A DNA stretch of 64,000 nt, from contig NZ_AZUI01000001.1 of the NCBI RefSeq assembly GCF_000526995.1, positions 124,001 through 188,000 of the forward strand. The letters run 5' to 3'. Source of the DNA: Lacrimispora indolis DSM 755. GTDB taxonomy: Bacteria; Bacillota; Clostridia; Lachnospirales; Lachnospiraceae. Shown here piece by piece: positions 41,346-49,174 of this stretch. Within the stretch, counting starts at the first letter, position 1; every line of letters starts with the position of its first letter. The notes under the pieces are model-generated. The model had not been told where the DNA came from. It did no database searches and saw only the letters and a program-made list of their open reading frames with translations. Position numbers and translations under genes: made by a program.

Positions 41346-41393
41346 ATTATAATACATCTCTTTAGTAAAAGTCAATTATTTTACTAAGTAAAA
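41346..41393 (-). promoter_or_regulatory. promoter and palindromic operator of the GH2/ABC operon
   Basis: Minus strand TTGACT (41370-41375), 18-base spacer, TATAAT (41346-41351). The perfect palindrome TTTTACT-T-AGTAAAA (41379-41393) abuts the -35 box, and a half site TTTTACTAAA lies inside the spacer (41361-41370). Such placing is typical of a repressor; the LacI-type protein at 31488-32558 is the nearest candidate. Confidence 0.7.
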
Positions 41394-41584
41394 TATATAG
41401 ATTTTATTTGTAATTTTCACCTTATCTATGCTTTTAATTATATAATTTCGAAAATATATACATCAAATTCATATATATTTCAATTATAATGTTCAAATTA
41501 TCTAAATAACTTTCATTCTTATCTCGTTAGTTTTTTTTAGTAAAACTATATATTTTTACTTTTTTTAAATCAATCTCTCTGCCA
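41394..41584. other. AT-rich non-coding stretch with a second operator-like repeat
   Basis: No gene. AGTAAAA...TTTTACT (41539-41560, eight-base spacer) repeats the half-site sequence of the operator at 41379-41393 about 165 bases upstream, which could permit repressor looping. The rest is low-complexity A/T. Confidence 0.45.
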
Positions 41585-41731
41585 ATGATGACCATGCACT
41601 TTACTACGAAGCATGTACAAAGGAAGGTCAGGGCATATGTGGTTCGTGCTTATGACAAAGAAGGAAATACATCTTTCTGTTGTATGGAACAGGATTTCAA
41701 TGCCATAAGAATTAATAAAACATTTGCATGA
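41585..41731 (+). pseudogene. short fragment of unknown protein
   Basis: A 48-codon plus-strand frame with HVQRKVRAYVVRAYDKEGNT resembles the last strands of a fibronectin-III- or cell-wall-protein domain (KVRAY...D). There is no ribosome site and no upstream gene. It is likely a leftover of a larger gene. Low confidence. Confidence 0.25.
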
Positions 41732-41766
41732 AAGTATGGAAATTTATTTCTTGAACCGCAAATATA

Positions 41767-41802
41767 AAACAGCCTGGCAGATTGCTACCTGCCAGACTGT
41801 TT
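41767..41802 (-). terminator. intrinsic terminator of the second mannose-class PTS operon
   Basis: AAACAG-CTGGCAG pairs with CTGCCAG-CTGTTT around an eight-base loop with one mismatch; minus strand continues TTTATATTTG. It is 215 bases after the HPr-like stop codon. Confidence 0.75.
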
Positions 41803-42017
41803 CATATTTATAGTTTTTATATTCCGTTATCCAGGGACTGCTCCTCTCCCTGCCTCCCCTTTTCTCAGGGTACTCCAATATAAATTGTCGTCCGCTTCCC
41901 CTCTCCTGGAACAAGCCCGGCTTCCATGTTTCCCATGACAAAGTTTTTTTCATAAGCTTCCCCACAGCTTATGTATCTTTGGAACAATAGTTTCCTTATT
42001 CCAATATCATAAACCAA
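41803..42017 (-). other. untranslated 3' region with an open frame after the HPr-like gene
   Basis: Reading on in the HPr frame after its TGA gives an open stretch of about 50 codons that ends MGNMEAGLVPGEGKRTTIYI followed by GVP and a stop. No ribosome site is visible, so I cannot call a gene; a small ORF from ATG is possible. CAGGGA...TCCCTG forms a small hairpin near 41835. Confidence 0.3.
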
Positions 42018-42275
42018 TCATAAATTCTTCTCACAAAATTCCCGGACTCCATTCAGCATTTCCTTCTCATCAGGCCCTTCCATAATAAACAAGATCTCAT
42101 CTCCGCACCTGACTCTCAGGATCATAATGTCCATCAGTTTCTTTGCATTTGCAACCCGGTTTCCTTTATGGAGCGCAATATTACTCTGGTAATGCACTGT
42201 TTTCTGGCTGAGCAGAAGCGCATTTCTGACATGAATTCCAACCGGAACCCGAACCTTAAAATTAAAAGCCTCCAT
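42018..42275 (-). CDS. HPr-like phosphocarrier protein with Lys at position 46
   Basis: 85 residues, the exact HPr size. His15 lies in VPVGIHVRNALLLSQ (GIHARPA in standard HPr) and Arg17 is kept, so phosphotransfer from enzyme I to IIA is expected. At the regulatory site Ser46 is replaced by Lys (AKKLMDIMIL against LKSIMGVMSL), so HPr kinase could not phosphorylate it and it could not act as CcpA corepressor by that route. Pro18 is Asn. ATG at 42273-42275 with AAGGGG; an upstream extension overlapping DUF4428 has no site. Last gene of the PTS operon, presumably a dedicated phosphate donor. Confidence 0.85.
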   Translation of the reverse strand: MEAFNFKVRVPVGIHVRNALLLSQKTVHYQSNIALHKGNRVANAKKLMDIMILRVRCGDEILFIMEGPDEKEMLNGVREFCEKNL

Positions 42276-42307
42276 TTTGCCCCTTCCCTTCCCAATACCA
42301 ATTTTAA

Positions 42308-42886
42308 TCAGGCATATACACATTCCACTCCATTGGATTGCAGATAGTCTACAATCAGCTTCATAAAATCCAATGATTTCCGAAATGCAAAGCTTTTGAT
42401 TCTAATCGGAGAAGATAATATCTGGATATGCTGTGAATCAGTTGAAGAATTTAGAATGAACTCTAAGCTCAAGGATGTCACATGACCGTCCTTCTGCTTT
42501 TCATCATTCTGCAGCTCTTCCCATGTAAAAGAAGAACCGCAGGAAATTCTGCAATACCGGATATCAGTCAATGATATGATTTCTGGTTTTCTGTATCCTT
42601 TTACCTGCAGCCGGTTATTCACAACACAGACTTTTTTCCGTTTGCCGTCAATCAGAATATAGTTACCAATTCTGTCTGTTATTTCAAAATCATCAAAATC
42701 CGATTGTTCACCGTTTCTATTGCACCTTGCTTTTAATTCATTTAAATCCAGGTGCCGGATTGTTTCGGTATAGGTTCTGCTGGCTGCTCTATAACAGTTT
42801 TGACAAACAAATCCATCTTTATATTTAAATCTCACCACTCCCAAGCTGTGATTACACACACCGCAGGCTTTCACTTTTACCACCAT
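42308..42886 (-). CDS. DUF4428-type zinc-finger protein
   Basis: 192 residues. The N-terminus CGVCNHSLGVVRFKYKDGFV followed by CQNCY is a two-knuckle zinc finger of the DUF4428 type. The remainder is beta-rich with no motif I recognise (NYILIDGKRKKVCVVNNRLQ; FILNSSTDSQHIQILSS), resembling a PH-like domain. Function unknown; its place between a sugar kinase and an HPr-like gene is unusual. Start 2 bases after the kinase stop. Confidence 0.65.
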   Translation of the reverse strand: MVVKVKACGVCNHSLGVVRFKYKDGFVCQNCYRAASRTYTETIRHLDLNELKARCNRNGEQSDFDDFEITDRIGNYILIDGKRKKVCVVNNRLQVKGYRKPEIISLTDIRYCRISCGSSFTWEELQNDEKQKDGHVTSLSLEFILNSSTDSQHIQILSSPIRIKSFAFRKSLDFMKLIVDYLQSNGVECVYA

Positions 42887-42888
42887 CT

Positions 42889-44361
42889 TTACTCATTGAT
42901 CATTTTCAGTGCGTCATACATCTTCAAGTATTTTTTGTATTTTATTTCATATGCTCCCGCCTGATAAGCCCTGGGCATGAAACAGGCACGGATTTTCACC
43001 GGCTGTCCACACACAGCCCCTTTTTCCTTTGGAAGAACCGCATTTCTGGCCATAATTGCCACGCCGTAGGAGGCTCCCTCCCCTCCGTCAAGCTGCTGGA
43101 TGCTCACATTTAATACATCGGCCAGAATCTGCATCCATATTTTGCTGTAAGATCCGCCGCCGGTCACCTTTAAATGCTCCAGCTCCCCGCAAGTCAGCTG
43201 CATTTCCTGTACCAGCTGCTTTATGGCAAAACAAATTCCCTCCATAACCGCTATTGCCAGATCTTCTTTTGTATGATTGGTATCCAATCCTACAAAGGCG
43301 CCCCGGACCTCAGGATCAGCATAAATGGTTTTATCCCCCGTCAGATGAGGATAAAACAACAAGCCCCTTTCCCTCTGTGTATCCGGAATTACTGTTTTTG
43401 TTAAACGGTCAAAGTCATCCATTCCCAGAATATTTTTCACATACCAGTTATAGCTCCCCCCTGCGGACTGGACAACTCCCTGGACCAGGACATGGATTTC
43501 TTTTCCATCCAGTGAAAATAAAATCTGTTTTCCCTTCATCTCCCGATCTACTTTATCCCGGGATAAAACCAATACACCGGAGGTTCCAATAGACAGCACC
43601 GGATAACGGTACTGCAGCCCCCCTGTTGCCACTGCTACTGCCGGATTATCTCCCGTGCCGGCGATAATTCTGACACCGGCCGGAAGGCTGAACTTTTTCT
43701 GCAGCTCTTTTGTAAGATTCCCGACAATCTCCTGGCTGCCCCTGACAGGCGGATAGGCTGTCTCAGGCAGAGAAAGCAGGCGGCTCATGGTCAAAGACCA
43801 GCATGTTCCTTCCGTATCGTACAGGGAAGATGTGGAGGCTTCGCAATAATCCGTGCTGTATTCCCCGGAAAAATAATATACCAGATAATCCGGACCGATC
43901 AGGAATTTGTCAAGCTTTTGGAAATTCTCCCCCTCCTGCTCCTTCAGCCACAGCAGATTGGCTGCCGGGCTCCCGGTTGACAGGATTCTTAAAATGGACC
44001 GGGTGTCTTCCTTTCCTGCAATGAAATCTTTCATGGAAGATATGCGGTCTTTTGTCCGCATATCATTCCACATAATGGCCGGCCTGATACATTTTCCTTT
44101 CTTATCCAGAAATACCGTAGTATGCATCTGGCCTGTAAAACCAATGGCTTTTACCTGCTGCCGGTCCAAAGCCCCAAGCAATTCCTCCAGGCCATCCTCC
44201 ACAGCATCCACCCATACGCCGGGCCATATTTCCCTCCAGCCGGGACTTGGCTGGGAATACCGGTAATTCCGTTCACACCTCTTTACTGTCCTGCCGGCCT
44301 CATCCACAGCAATTAATTTTGCCGAGGATGTACCTATATCAATTCCTAAAAAATAATCCAT
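42889..44361 (-). CDS. FGGY-family carbohydrate kinase (xylulokinase-like)
   Basis: 490 residues. Two actin-like domains: GIDIGTSSAKLIAVDEAG (phosphate 1), GFTGQMHTTVFLDKKGKCIR with PAIMWNDMRT, typical of xylulokinases, catalytic Asp in GTGDNPAVAVATGG (about 235), and VTGGGSYSKIWMQILADVLN (ATP site). It phosphorylates a ketose or polyol. The second of two adjacent ATGs fits the GGAG site better; the first overlaps the dehydrogenase stop (TAATG). Confidence 0.88.
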   Translation of the reverse strand: MDYFLGIDIGTSSAKLIAVDEAGRTVKRCERNYRYSQPSPGWREIWPGVWVDAVEDGLEELLGALDRQQVKAIGFTGQMHTTVFLDKKGKCIRPAIMWNDMRTKDRISSMKDFIAGKEDTRSILRILSTGSPAANLLWLKEQEGENFQKLDKFLIGPDYLVYYFSGEYSTDYCEASTSSLYDTEGTCWSLTMSRLLSLPETAYPPVRGSQEIVGNLTKELQKKFSLPAGVRIIAGTGDNPAVAVATGGLQYRYPVLSIGTSGVLVLSRDKVDREMKGKQILFSLDGKEIHVLVQGVVQSAGGSYNWYVKNILGMDDFDRLTKTVIPDTQRERGLLFYPHLTGDKTIYADPEVRGAFVGLDTNHTKEDLAIAVMEGICFAIKQLVQEMQLTCGELEHLKVTGGGSYSKIWMQILADVLNVSIQQLDGGEGASYGVAIMARNAVLPKEKGAVCGQPVKIRACFMPRAYQAGAYEIKYKKYLKMYDALKMINE

Positions 44362-44363
44362 CA

Positions 44364-45410
44364 TTATTCTCCGAATTTAAGAAGCACTTTGTAGCTTTCT
44401 GTTTTTGCCGCAGCCTTCATTGCAGCATCAAAGTCCCTGTAATCGTAAATTCCTTCGATCAGAGGTGTTGGATCCAATAACCCTTTTCCAAGCAATAGGG
44501 TGGACTGCTGGTAGGCTTTTATAGTCGGACTGACTGCACCGGTGACGGTGATCTGATAAGAATGGACAGCTCCCATATTTACCTGTACCGGGTCATTGGG
44601 GTGAAGGGAACTGAACATCACACAGGTTCCCCCAGGCGCCGTCATTTCAACTGCCTGTTTTGCCACTGCCGGAGATGCGGTCGTATTAAATACGATCCTT
44701 GCCCCCCGTCCCTCTGTTATTTTTTTAACTTCCTGTACTGCATCAGCATTTATTGGATCAATCACTGCATGACAGCCCAAGCCAAGAGCCTTATTGCGGC
44801 GCTGCTCCAATGGTTCGCTTAAAATCACCCGGGCACCCTTTAAACGTGCCGCCATCACGTGAAGCAGCCCCATGGCGCCCCCTCCTATGACAAGGACATC
44901 ATCTCCAAACTGAATGTCGGTCCGGTGAATGCTGTTGACCACACAGGCTAAGGGCTCAGTGAACGCCATGGTTTCAAAGGAGACATCCTTTGGATAGATA
45001 AATACATCATTTGCCTTGCAGATCACGTATTCAGCAAAACCACCGTATCCTGATAAACCGTCCGGATTCTGGAATGTCTTTGTCTGGGGAAGCCCCTCGC
45101 AGATATTCTCCTCCCCGTGTTTGCAGTAATAGCAGATCTTACAATCATCAATGATATAGGTAACTGCCTTCTGGCCCTTGACTATACAACGGCTGTTCAC
45201 ATTGCTTCCGGTTTCCTCTATTATGCCGCAGTATTCATGCCCGCCGATGCGCGGATAGCTGTAATTGCACTCTCCATTAAAATCACGGACATCATTGGTA
45301 CAGATTCCTGAAGTCACGATCCGTAACAGGACTTCATCCTCTTTTAAAGGCGGAAGCTCTACCTCTTTGATAGCCGATTTTCCTGGTTCTTCCAATACGA
45401 TTGCTTTCAT
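44364..45410 (-). CDS. zinc-dependent alcohol/polyol dehydrogenase (MDR family)
   Basis: 348 residues. Catalytic zinc ligands in TSGICTNDV and GGHEYCGIIEE; structural zinc Cys4 in CKICYYCKHGEENIC; Rossmann motif VLVIGGGAMGLLHVMAARLK. Close to sorbitol/threonine dehydrogenase-like members; would oxidise a polyol or polyol phosphate with NAD. The ATG at 45408-45410 is chosen for AGGTGGG; the frame runs 36 codons farther upstream through the repeat region but without a site. Confidence 0.88.
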   Translation of the reverse strand: MKAIVLEEPGKSAIKEVELPPLKEDEVLLRIVTSGICTNDVRDFNGECNYSYPRIGGHEYCGIIEETGSNVNSRCIVKGQKAVTYIIDDCKICYYCKHGEENICEGLPQTKTFQNPDGLSGYGGFAEYVICKANDVFIYPKDVSFETMAFTEPLACVVNSIHRTDIQFGDDVLVIGGGAMGLLHVMAARLKGARVILSEPLEQRRNKALGLGCHAVIDPINADAVQEVKKITEGRGARIVFNTTASPAVAKQAVEMTAPGGTCVMFSSLHPNDPVQVNMGAVHSYQITVTGAVSPTIKAYQQSTLLLGKGLLDPTPLIEGIYDYRDFDAAMKAAAKTESYKVLLKFGE

Positions 45411-45473
45411 AATCCCACCTTCTGGTTTTCCAAAATTTATTGTTGCCGGGCAGTCAGGGGGAGCCTGTACTCC

Positions 45474-45550
45474 ACCTGACACAAGCAAGTCCCACCCACC
45501 ACTTAATGCTTTTTGCATTTGAAGTGGGGGACTTACTTGATTTGGTTAAA
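45474..45550 (-). repeat. dispersed intergenic repeat, copy E
   Basis: Minus strand: TTTAACCAAATCAAGTAAGT starts within the stop codon of IID, then the hairpin core 45491-45531, identical over 41 bases to copy D. The second end is incomplete; a GACTTGCTTG follows, then sequence up to the dehydrogenase gene (45411-45473) includes GTCAGGTGGAG...CTCCCCCTGAC, another hairpin. Confidence 0.72.
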
Positions 45551-46379
45551 ATGTTAAGATCCCTGTAAATCCGCAGGCAACACCGACTGCGATGATCAAA
45601 AGGATAATTTTAATAGAGGACCAGCGTTTCTTTAACAGTCCGTAAACTCCCATGGTTGCTGCCAAAGGAAGAATATTGGGCATGACCGTATCGAAAAAGT
45701 TAGTCTGGAAATTAAACGTTGAGGTGGAGCTTACGATTTCAATTCCGCAGACACAGTGAACATAGTTTACAATCAGACCGCCCATGACCATACAGCCCAT
45801 GACCGACGCGCCCTTTAAAATCTTATTAAGGGTTCCCTTTTCCAGGAAATCCATAATTGCCTCACTGCCTGCCCGGTACCCGAACATAAAGTTCGCATAG
45901 CTGAGTCCATAAGCCGCTCCAACTATAAGAACCGCATAAATAATGGAGCCCCAGACGTTTCCGGAACCGGAACGGGTGATGTCAATGCAGATTGCCAGTA
46001 AAATAGGTATGACGACTCCCTGCCAGATGGTATCACCTACCCCTGCTAACGGTCCCATCAAAGAGGTCTTGATGTTGGTGATAAACTCTGCCGGAATGTC
46101 CTCTCCCATTGCCTTCTGTTCTTCCATGGCCACAGCCATGCCCAGGATACATGCGCCAAACTCAATATGTACATTGAAAAATTCTGCTTCCCGTTTCATT
46201 ACTTCCTTCTGCTTTTCCGGGTTATCTTTATAGAAGTATTTGATGATAGGTGCAAACATATGGGCCACGACCTGCCCCATCATTCGTTCATAATTGTAGC
46301 AGGTCTGAGGGAATGTTTCCCAGATCAGCCATGCGCGCATCAGCGCTTTACGCGGAATTAAACTCTTTTTCTCTGCCAT
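45546..46379 (-). CDS. PTS mannose-class IID subunit
   Basis: 277 residues. Family motifs: RAWLIWETFPQTCYNYERMM at the start, SLMGPLAGVGDTIWQGVVIP in the centre, hydrophobic C-terminus ending GVACGFTGILTF. ATG at 46377-46379 has GGAGG nine bases upstream; an ATG three codons earlier overlaps the IIC gene. Forms the membrane complex with IIC. Confidence 0.92.
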   Translation of the reverse strand: MAEKKSLIPRKALMRAWLIWETFPQTCYNYERMMGQVVAHMFAPIIKYFYKDNPEKQKEVMKREAEFFNVHIEFGACILGMAVAMEEQKAMGEDIPAEFITNIKTSLMGPLAGVGDTIWQGVVIPILLAICIDITRSGSGNVWGSIIYAVLIVGAAYGLSYANFMFGYRAGSEAIMDFLEKGTLNKILKGASVMGCMVMGGLIVNYVHCVCGIEIVSSTSTFNFQTNFFDTVMPNILPLAATMGVYGLLKKRWSSIKIILLIIAVGVACGFTGILTF

Positions 46380-46380
46380 A

Positions 46381-47148
46381 TCAATCATCCTCCTCCGTTG
46401 CTGCTGCCATTTTCCGATCAGTTATCTGAACATATACAATTGCCGTCAACAAGGCAATGATGCCCAGGGTCAAAAGTCCTAATCCGGAATACACTGCCAG
46501 AATAAACCCAATGAATAAGAACACTTTTGCCTCTCCCTTAAAAATGTACAATAAGGTGATGCCAATACCAAGAGCAGGCATTAAACCGCCGATAATCTGG
46601 AACACCGTCAAAATACTGCCGCTTAAAAGATTCAAAATACCCTGGATATAATTTGCCCCGAAATAAACCGCCAGCGTACACGGAATCACGCAAATCAGGA
46701 ATGCAAAAATCTGAGGAAACAGTACATTTCCAAGCCAGATTTTATTGTATTGCCCTTTCTCAATAAACCTGTCGACCATATGAACAAAGACCGAGTCAAA
46801 GGTCATACGAAGATACCAGACAATGGTTCCAAGAATGCCGATAGGAACTGCTAAAGCAAGAGCTGTCTGCGCATCTAAGCCTCCGGCAATGGCATATGCA
46901 GTCCCCAGGATTCCCGCAAGCCCCATATCCGCCGGCATGCTGCCTCCTGCTGACATGAATCCTAAATACACCAGGTTAATCGTTCCTCCCACCACGGCGC
47001 CCTGAACCGGATCTCCCAGAATAAATCCCGTTACCATACCGCAGACCAGCGGTCTCTGCAATGACCAAAGGCCTACAAACGGCAGGTTTCCGATTGCCAG
47101 CCAGTAAACGATCCCCAATAAAACTGCCTGAAACATTGTGATTGCCAT
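46381..47148 (-). CDS. PTS mannose-class IIC subunit
   Basis: 255 residues, polytopic. GFILGDPVQGAVVGGTINLV and GGSMPADMGLAGILGTAYAI are IIC signatures. Between IIB and IID in the usual order. Confidence 0.92.
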   Translation of the reverse strand: MAITMFQAVLLGIVYWLAIGNLPFVGLWSLQRPLVCGMVTGFILGDPVQGAVVGGTINLVYLGFMSAGGSMPADMGLAGILGTAYAIAGGLDAQTALALAVPIGILGTIVWYLRMTFDSVFVHMVDRFIEKGQYNKIWLGNVLFPQIFAFLICVIPCTLAVYFGANYIQGILNLLSGSILTVFQIIGGLMPALGIGITLLYIFKGEAKVFLFIGFILAVYSGLGLLTLGIIALLTAIVYVQITDRKMAAATEEDD

Positions 47149-47162
47149 AAAAATTCCCCCTT

Positions 47163-47642
47163 TTATTTTAGATAGTCATCTGCTTCTATTATCTGCTGCT
47201 CAGGAACAAGCTGATAATATACCCTTACGTTTTTTGACCGCATGTCCTTCATGGCTTCCATTTCAGCCGGACTGGCAGATACATTTTTAATAAATGGTAT
47301 CCTCTCATCCCGCAATCCCATGCCGCCTAGGTTCACTTCCCTGATTAAAACACCCTTGTCAACCAGCCGCTGAAAGGTAATGGGTGACTTGGCAAGTACC
47401 ATGATGCGTTCCCCTTTTATCTCATCCTCTTTCAGCTTTTCTCCGGCAGAGTCAACGGAGTATACATTTACCTTTACTCCTGCTGGGGCCAGCGCCTTTA
47501 ACACTCTGCTGTTAAATTTGTCTGCTGCGACTCCGTCATCTGCGATCACGATCCTGTTTACGCTTAAACTGGGCGCCCACACAGAAACCACTTCTCCATG
47601 GATCAATCTGTCATCGACCCTTGCCAATACAACATTTCTCAT
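47163..47642 (-). CDS. PTS mannose-class IIB subunit
   Basis: 159 residues with phospho-His15 in VDDRLIHGEVVSVWAPSL. Its ATG overlaps the IIA stop (ATGA), with GGAGG upstream. Relays phosphate from IIA to the substrate. Confidence 0.92.
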   Translation of the reverse strand: MRNVVLARVDDRLIHGEVVSVWAPSLSVNRIVIADDGVAADKFNSRVLKALAPAGVKVNVYSVDSAGEKLKEDEIKGERIMVLAKSPITFQRLVDKGVLIREVNLGGMGLRDERIPFIKNVSASPAEMEAMKDMRSKNVRVYYQLVPEQQIIEADDYLK

Positions 47643-48049
47643 TCTTCCATGTCCTCCTTCTTTAGCAAATCATCTACATCCAGGATGGTTCCCGGCGCCT
47701 GTTTCACAAGGCGGCTGCAGATTTCCTGAATCGAAAGACCCCCATTCCTGCTCATGATCGCATCGATCAACAGCGGCATATTGATTCCTGTGATATGGCG
47801 GAATTTATAATCTTTCATAAGGGAAACCACTACATTAAATGGACTTCCATGATACAGGTCCGTTAAAAACAGGATGTCATCACCTTCCGTTTCTCGTATC
47901 TCTGCCTCTAACCGCTGCGACAGAGCTGCCGGCGTTTCCTCCGGCATCAGGCAATGAGCCGTCAGGTTTTCCTGTTCACCCAAAATCATCTGGACGCTTT
48001 CCAACAACCCTTTTGAAAAGTATCCATGAGATACTAAAATTATCTTCAT
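47639..48049 (-). CDS. PTS mannose-class IIA subunit
   Basis: 136 residues; active His8 in KIILVSHGYFSKGLL and FLTDLYHGSPFNVVVSLMKD as second signature. The ATG at 48047-48049 follows GGGAGG; a longer frame upstream runs through the promoter and is not used. First gene of the operon IIA-IIB-IIC-IID-dehydrogenase-kinase-DUF4428-HPr. Confidence 0.92.
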   Translation of the reverse strand: MKIILVSHGYFSKGLLESVQMILGEQENLTAHCLMPEETPAALSQRLEAEIRETEGDDILFLTDLYHGSPFNVVVSLMKDYKFRHITGINMPLLIDAIMSRNGGLSIQEICSRLVKQAPGTILDVDDLLKKEDMEE

Positions 48050-48095
48050 ACGCAAACCTCCCTGTGTTTTTATGTACAACTCCAAGTTTAGAAAA

Positions 48096-48149
48096 AGTAT
48101 AGCATGATCGTTGAAGGGTCTCACACAACGTTTTTCGTAAAGATCATGC
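48096..48149 (-). promoter_or_regulatory. activator-type promoter of the second mannose-class PTS operon
   Basis: Minus-strand -10 TATACT (48096-48101) with no good -35 (GTGAGA at 48119-48124). Arms GCATGATC (48142-48149 on the minus strand) and GATCATGC (48102-48109) form an inverted repeat spaced by 32 bases, one arm in the spacer and one upstream. A weak -35 plus this repeat suggests activation by the PRD-type regulator encoded at 49175-51088. Confidence 0.5.
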
Positions 48150-48206
48150 ACTTTTGTTATTTCGTCTTAAGCCAAAATTGCGCAATGAATATGGCAATAG
48201 GATACA

Positions 48207-48234
48207 TTCACAGAAGCCTCCCCCTTGTTATACT
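48207..48234 (+). promoter_or_regulatory. promoter of the class II aldolase gene
   Basis: TTCACA (48207-48212), 16-base spacer, TATACT (48229-48234), 37 bases before the ATG. It diverges from the PTS promoter with about 110 bases between the two -10 boxes. Confidence 0.55.
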
Positions 48235-48270
48235 CAAAGAAACAGAAATTATTAAAAAGGAGGAGTTTTT

Positions 48271-49104
48271 ATGAAAATTGCAAACGGATATGATCTTATG
48301 GATTACGCGGTACGGCACAAATACCTGCTTCCGTCATTTAACACCACAAATATGGAAATGACTTATGCCATCGCTAAGGGACTTAACAGTGCAGGGTTTC
48401 CGGGATACATACAAATTTCTTCCAATAACCTTCGGCTTTCCAGCCCTGAGGCGATTGTGACCCTGACAAAGGATGCTTTAAAGGATTCGGATATGCCCGT
48501 TGCACTGCATTTGGATCACGGCAAGACTTATGAAGATGTAAAGAGCTGTGTCAATGCCGGCTTCACTTCTATTATGATCGATGCTTCCCACATGCCTTAC
48601 GAAGATAACATCAAGGAAACCCGGCGCGCGGTCGAATATTGTCATTTTTACGGAGTCCCGGTGGAGGCAGAGCTTGGCGCTTTACAGGGGAAGGAAGAAG
48701 ACATTATCAACGAATCCGACTGCAAGACCGATCCGGCTCTGGTAGAAGACTTTGTCACCCGGACCGGCTGTGATCTGCTTGCCGTATCCATCGGAAATGT
48801 CCATGGACTGGAAATGACGCCAAACATCGACCTTCCGCTGTTAAAAGAATTATCTGCCTTATGCCCGGTCCCCATGGTTATGCACGGAGGATCCGGCGTA
48901 GACTTTGCCGTCATCCGTCAAATGAAGAATTATAAGATGCTGAAAGTCAACTATGGTTCTGATTTAAGGCGGGCTTTTGTCCAGACCTTTGGCAAGGCCT
49001 ACGAAAGTGATCACCAAATTGCCAGTGTGATCGAGCTCAGTTTAGAAGCCGTTGATCATGTAAGTAAGGCGGTTGAAAGCATTACCACTGTTATTAATCA
49101 GTAA
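48271..49104 (+). CDS. class II ketose-bisphosphate aldolase
   Basis: 277 residues. Zn-dependent aldolase family (FbaA/GatY/KbaY). VALHLDHGKTYEDVKSCVNA carries the catalytic Asp and a zinc His, GVPVEAELGALQGKEED the next conserved Glu, AVSIGNVHG and MVMHGGSGV the remaining zinc and phosphate sites. Splits fructose-, tagatose- or a related 1,6-bisphosphate or 1-phosphate. AGGAGG precedes the ATG. Divergent from the PTS operon, so probably the last step of the same pathway. Confidence 0.9.
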   Translation: MKIANGYDLMDYAVRHKYLLPSFNTTNMEMTYAIAKGLNSAGFPGYIQISSNNLRLSSPEAIVTLTKDALKDSDMPVALHLDHGKTYEDVKSCVNAGFTSIMIDASHMPYEDNIKETRRAVEYCHFYGVPVEAELGALQGKEEDIINESDCKTDPALVEDFVTRTGCDLLAVSIGNVHGLEMTPNIDLPLLKELSALCPVPMVMHGGSGVDFAVIRQMKNYKMLKVNYGSDLRRAFVQTFGKAYESDHQIASVIELSLEAVDHVSKAVESITTVINQ

Positions 49105-49118
49105 CAAGCTGCTTTTTT

Positions 49119-49170
49119 CCATAAAAAACACCTTCCGGCTGTTCCCTTTGCCGGAAGGTGTTTTTTATGG
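49119..49170. terminator. bidirectional intrinsic terminator
   Basis: A perfect 21-bp stem with arms 49119-49139 and 49150-49170 (CCATAAAAAACACC.../...GGTGTTTTTTATGG), ten-base loop. It separates the converging aldolase and PRD-regulator genes. Confidence 0.9.
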
Positions 49171-49174
49171 AGTA

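Noticed and set aside
41744..41965. A 73-codon minus-strand frame downstream of the HPr-like gene
   Set aside because: It covers the terminator hairpin at 41767-41802, has no ribosome site, and no recognisable domain.
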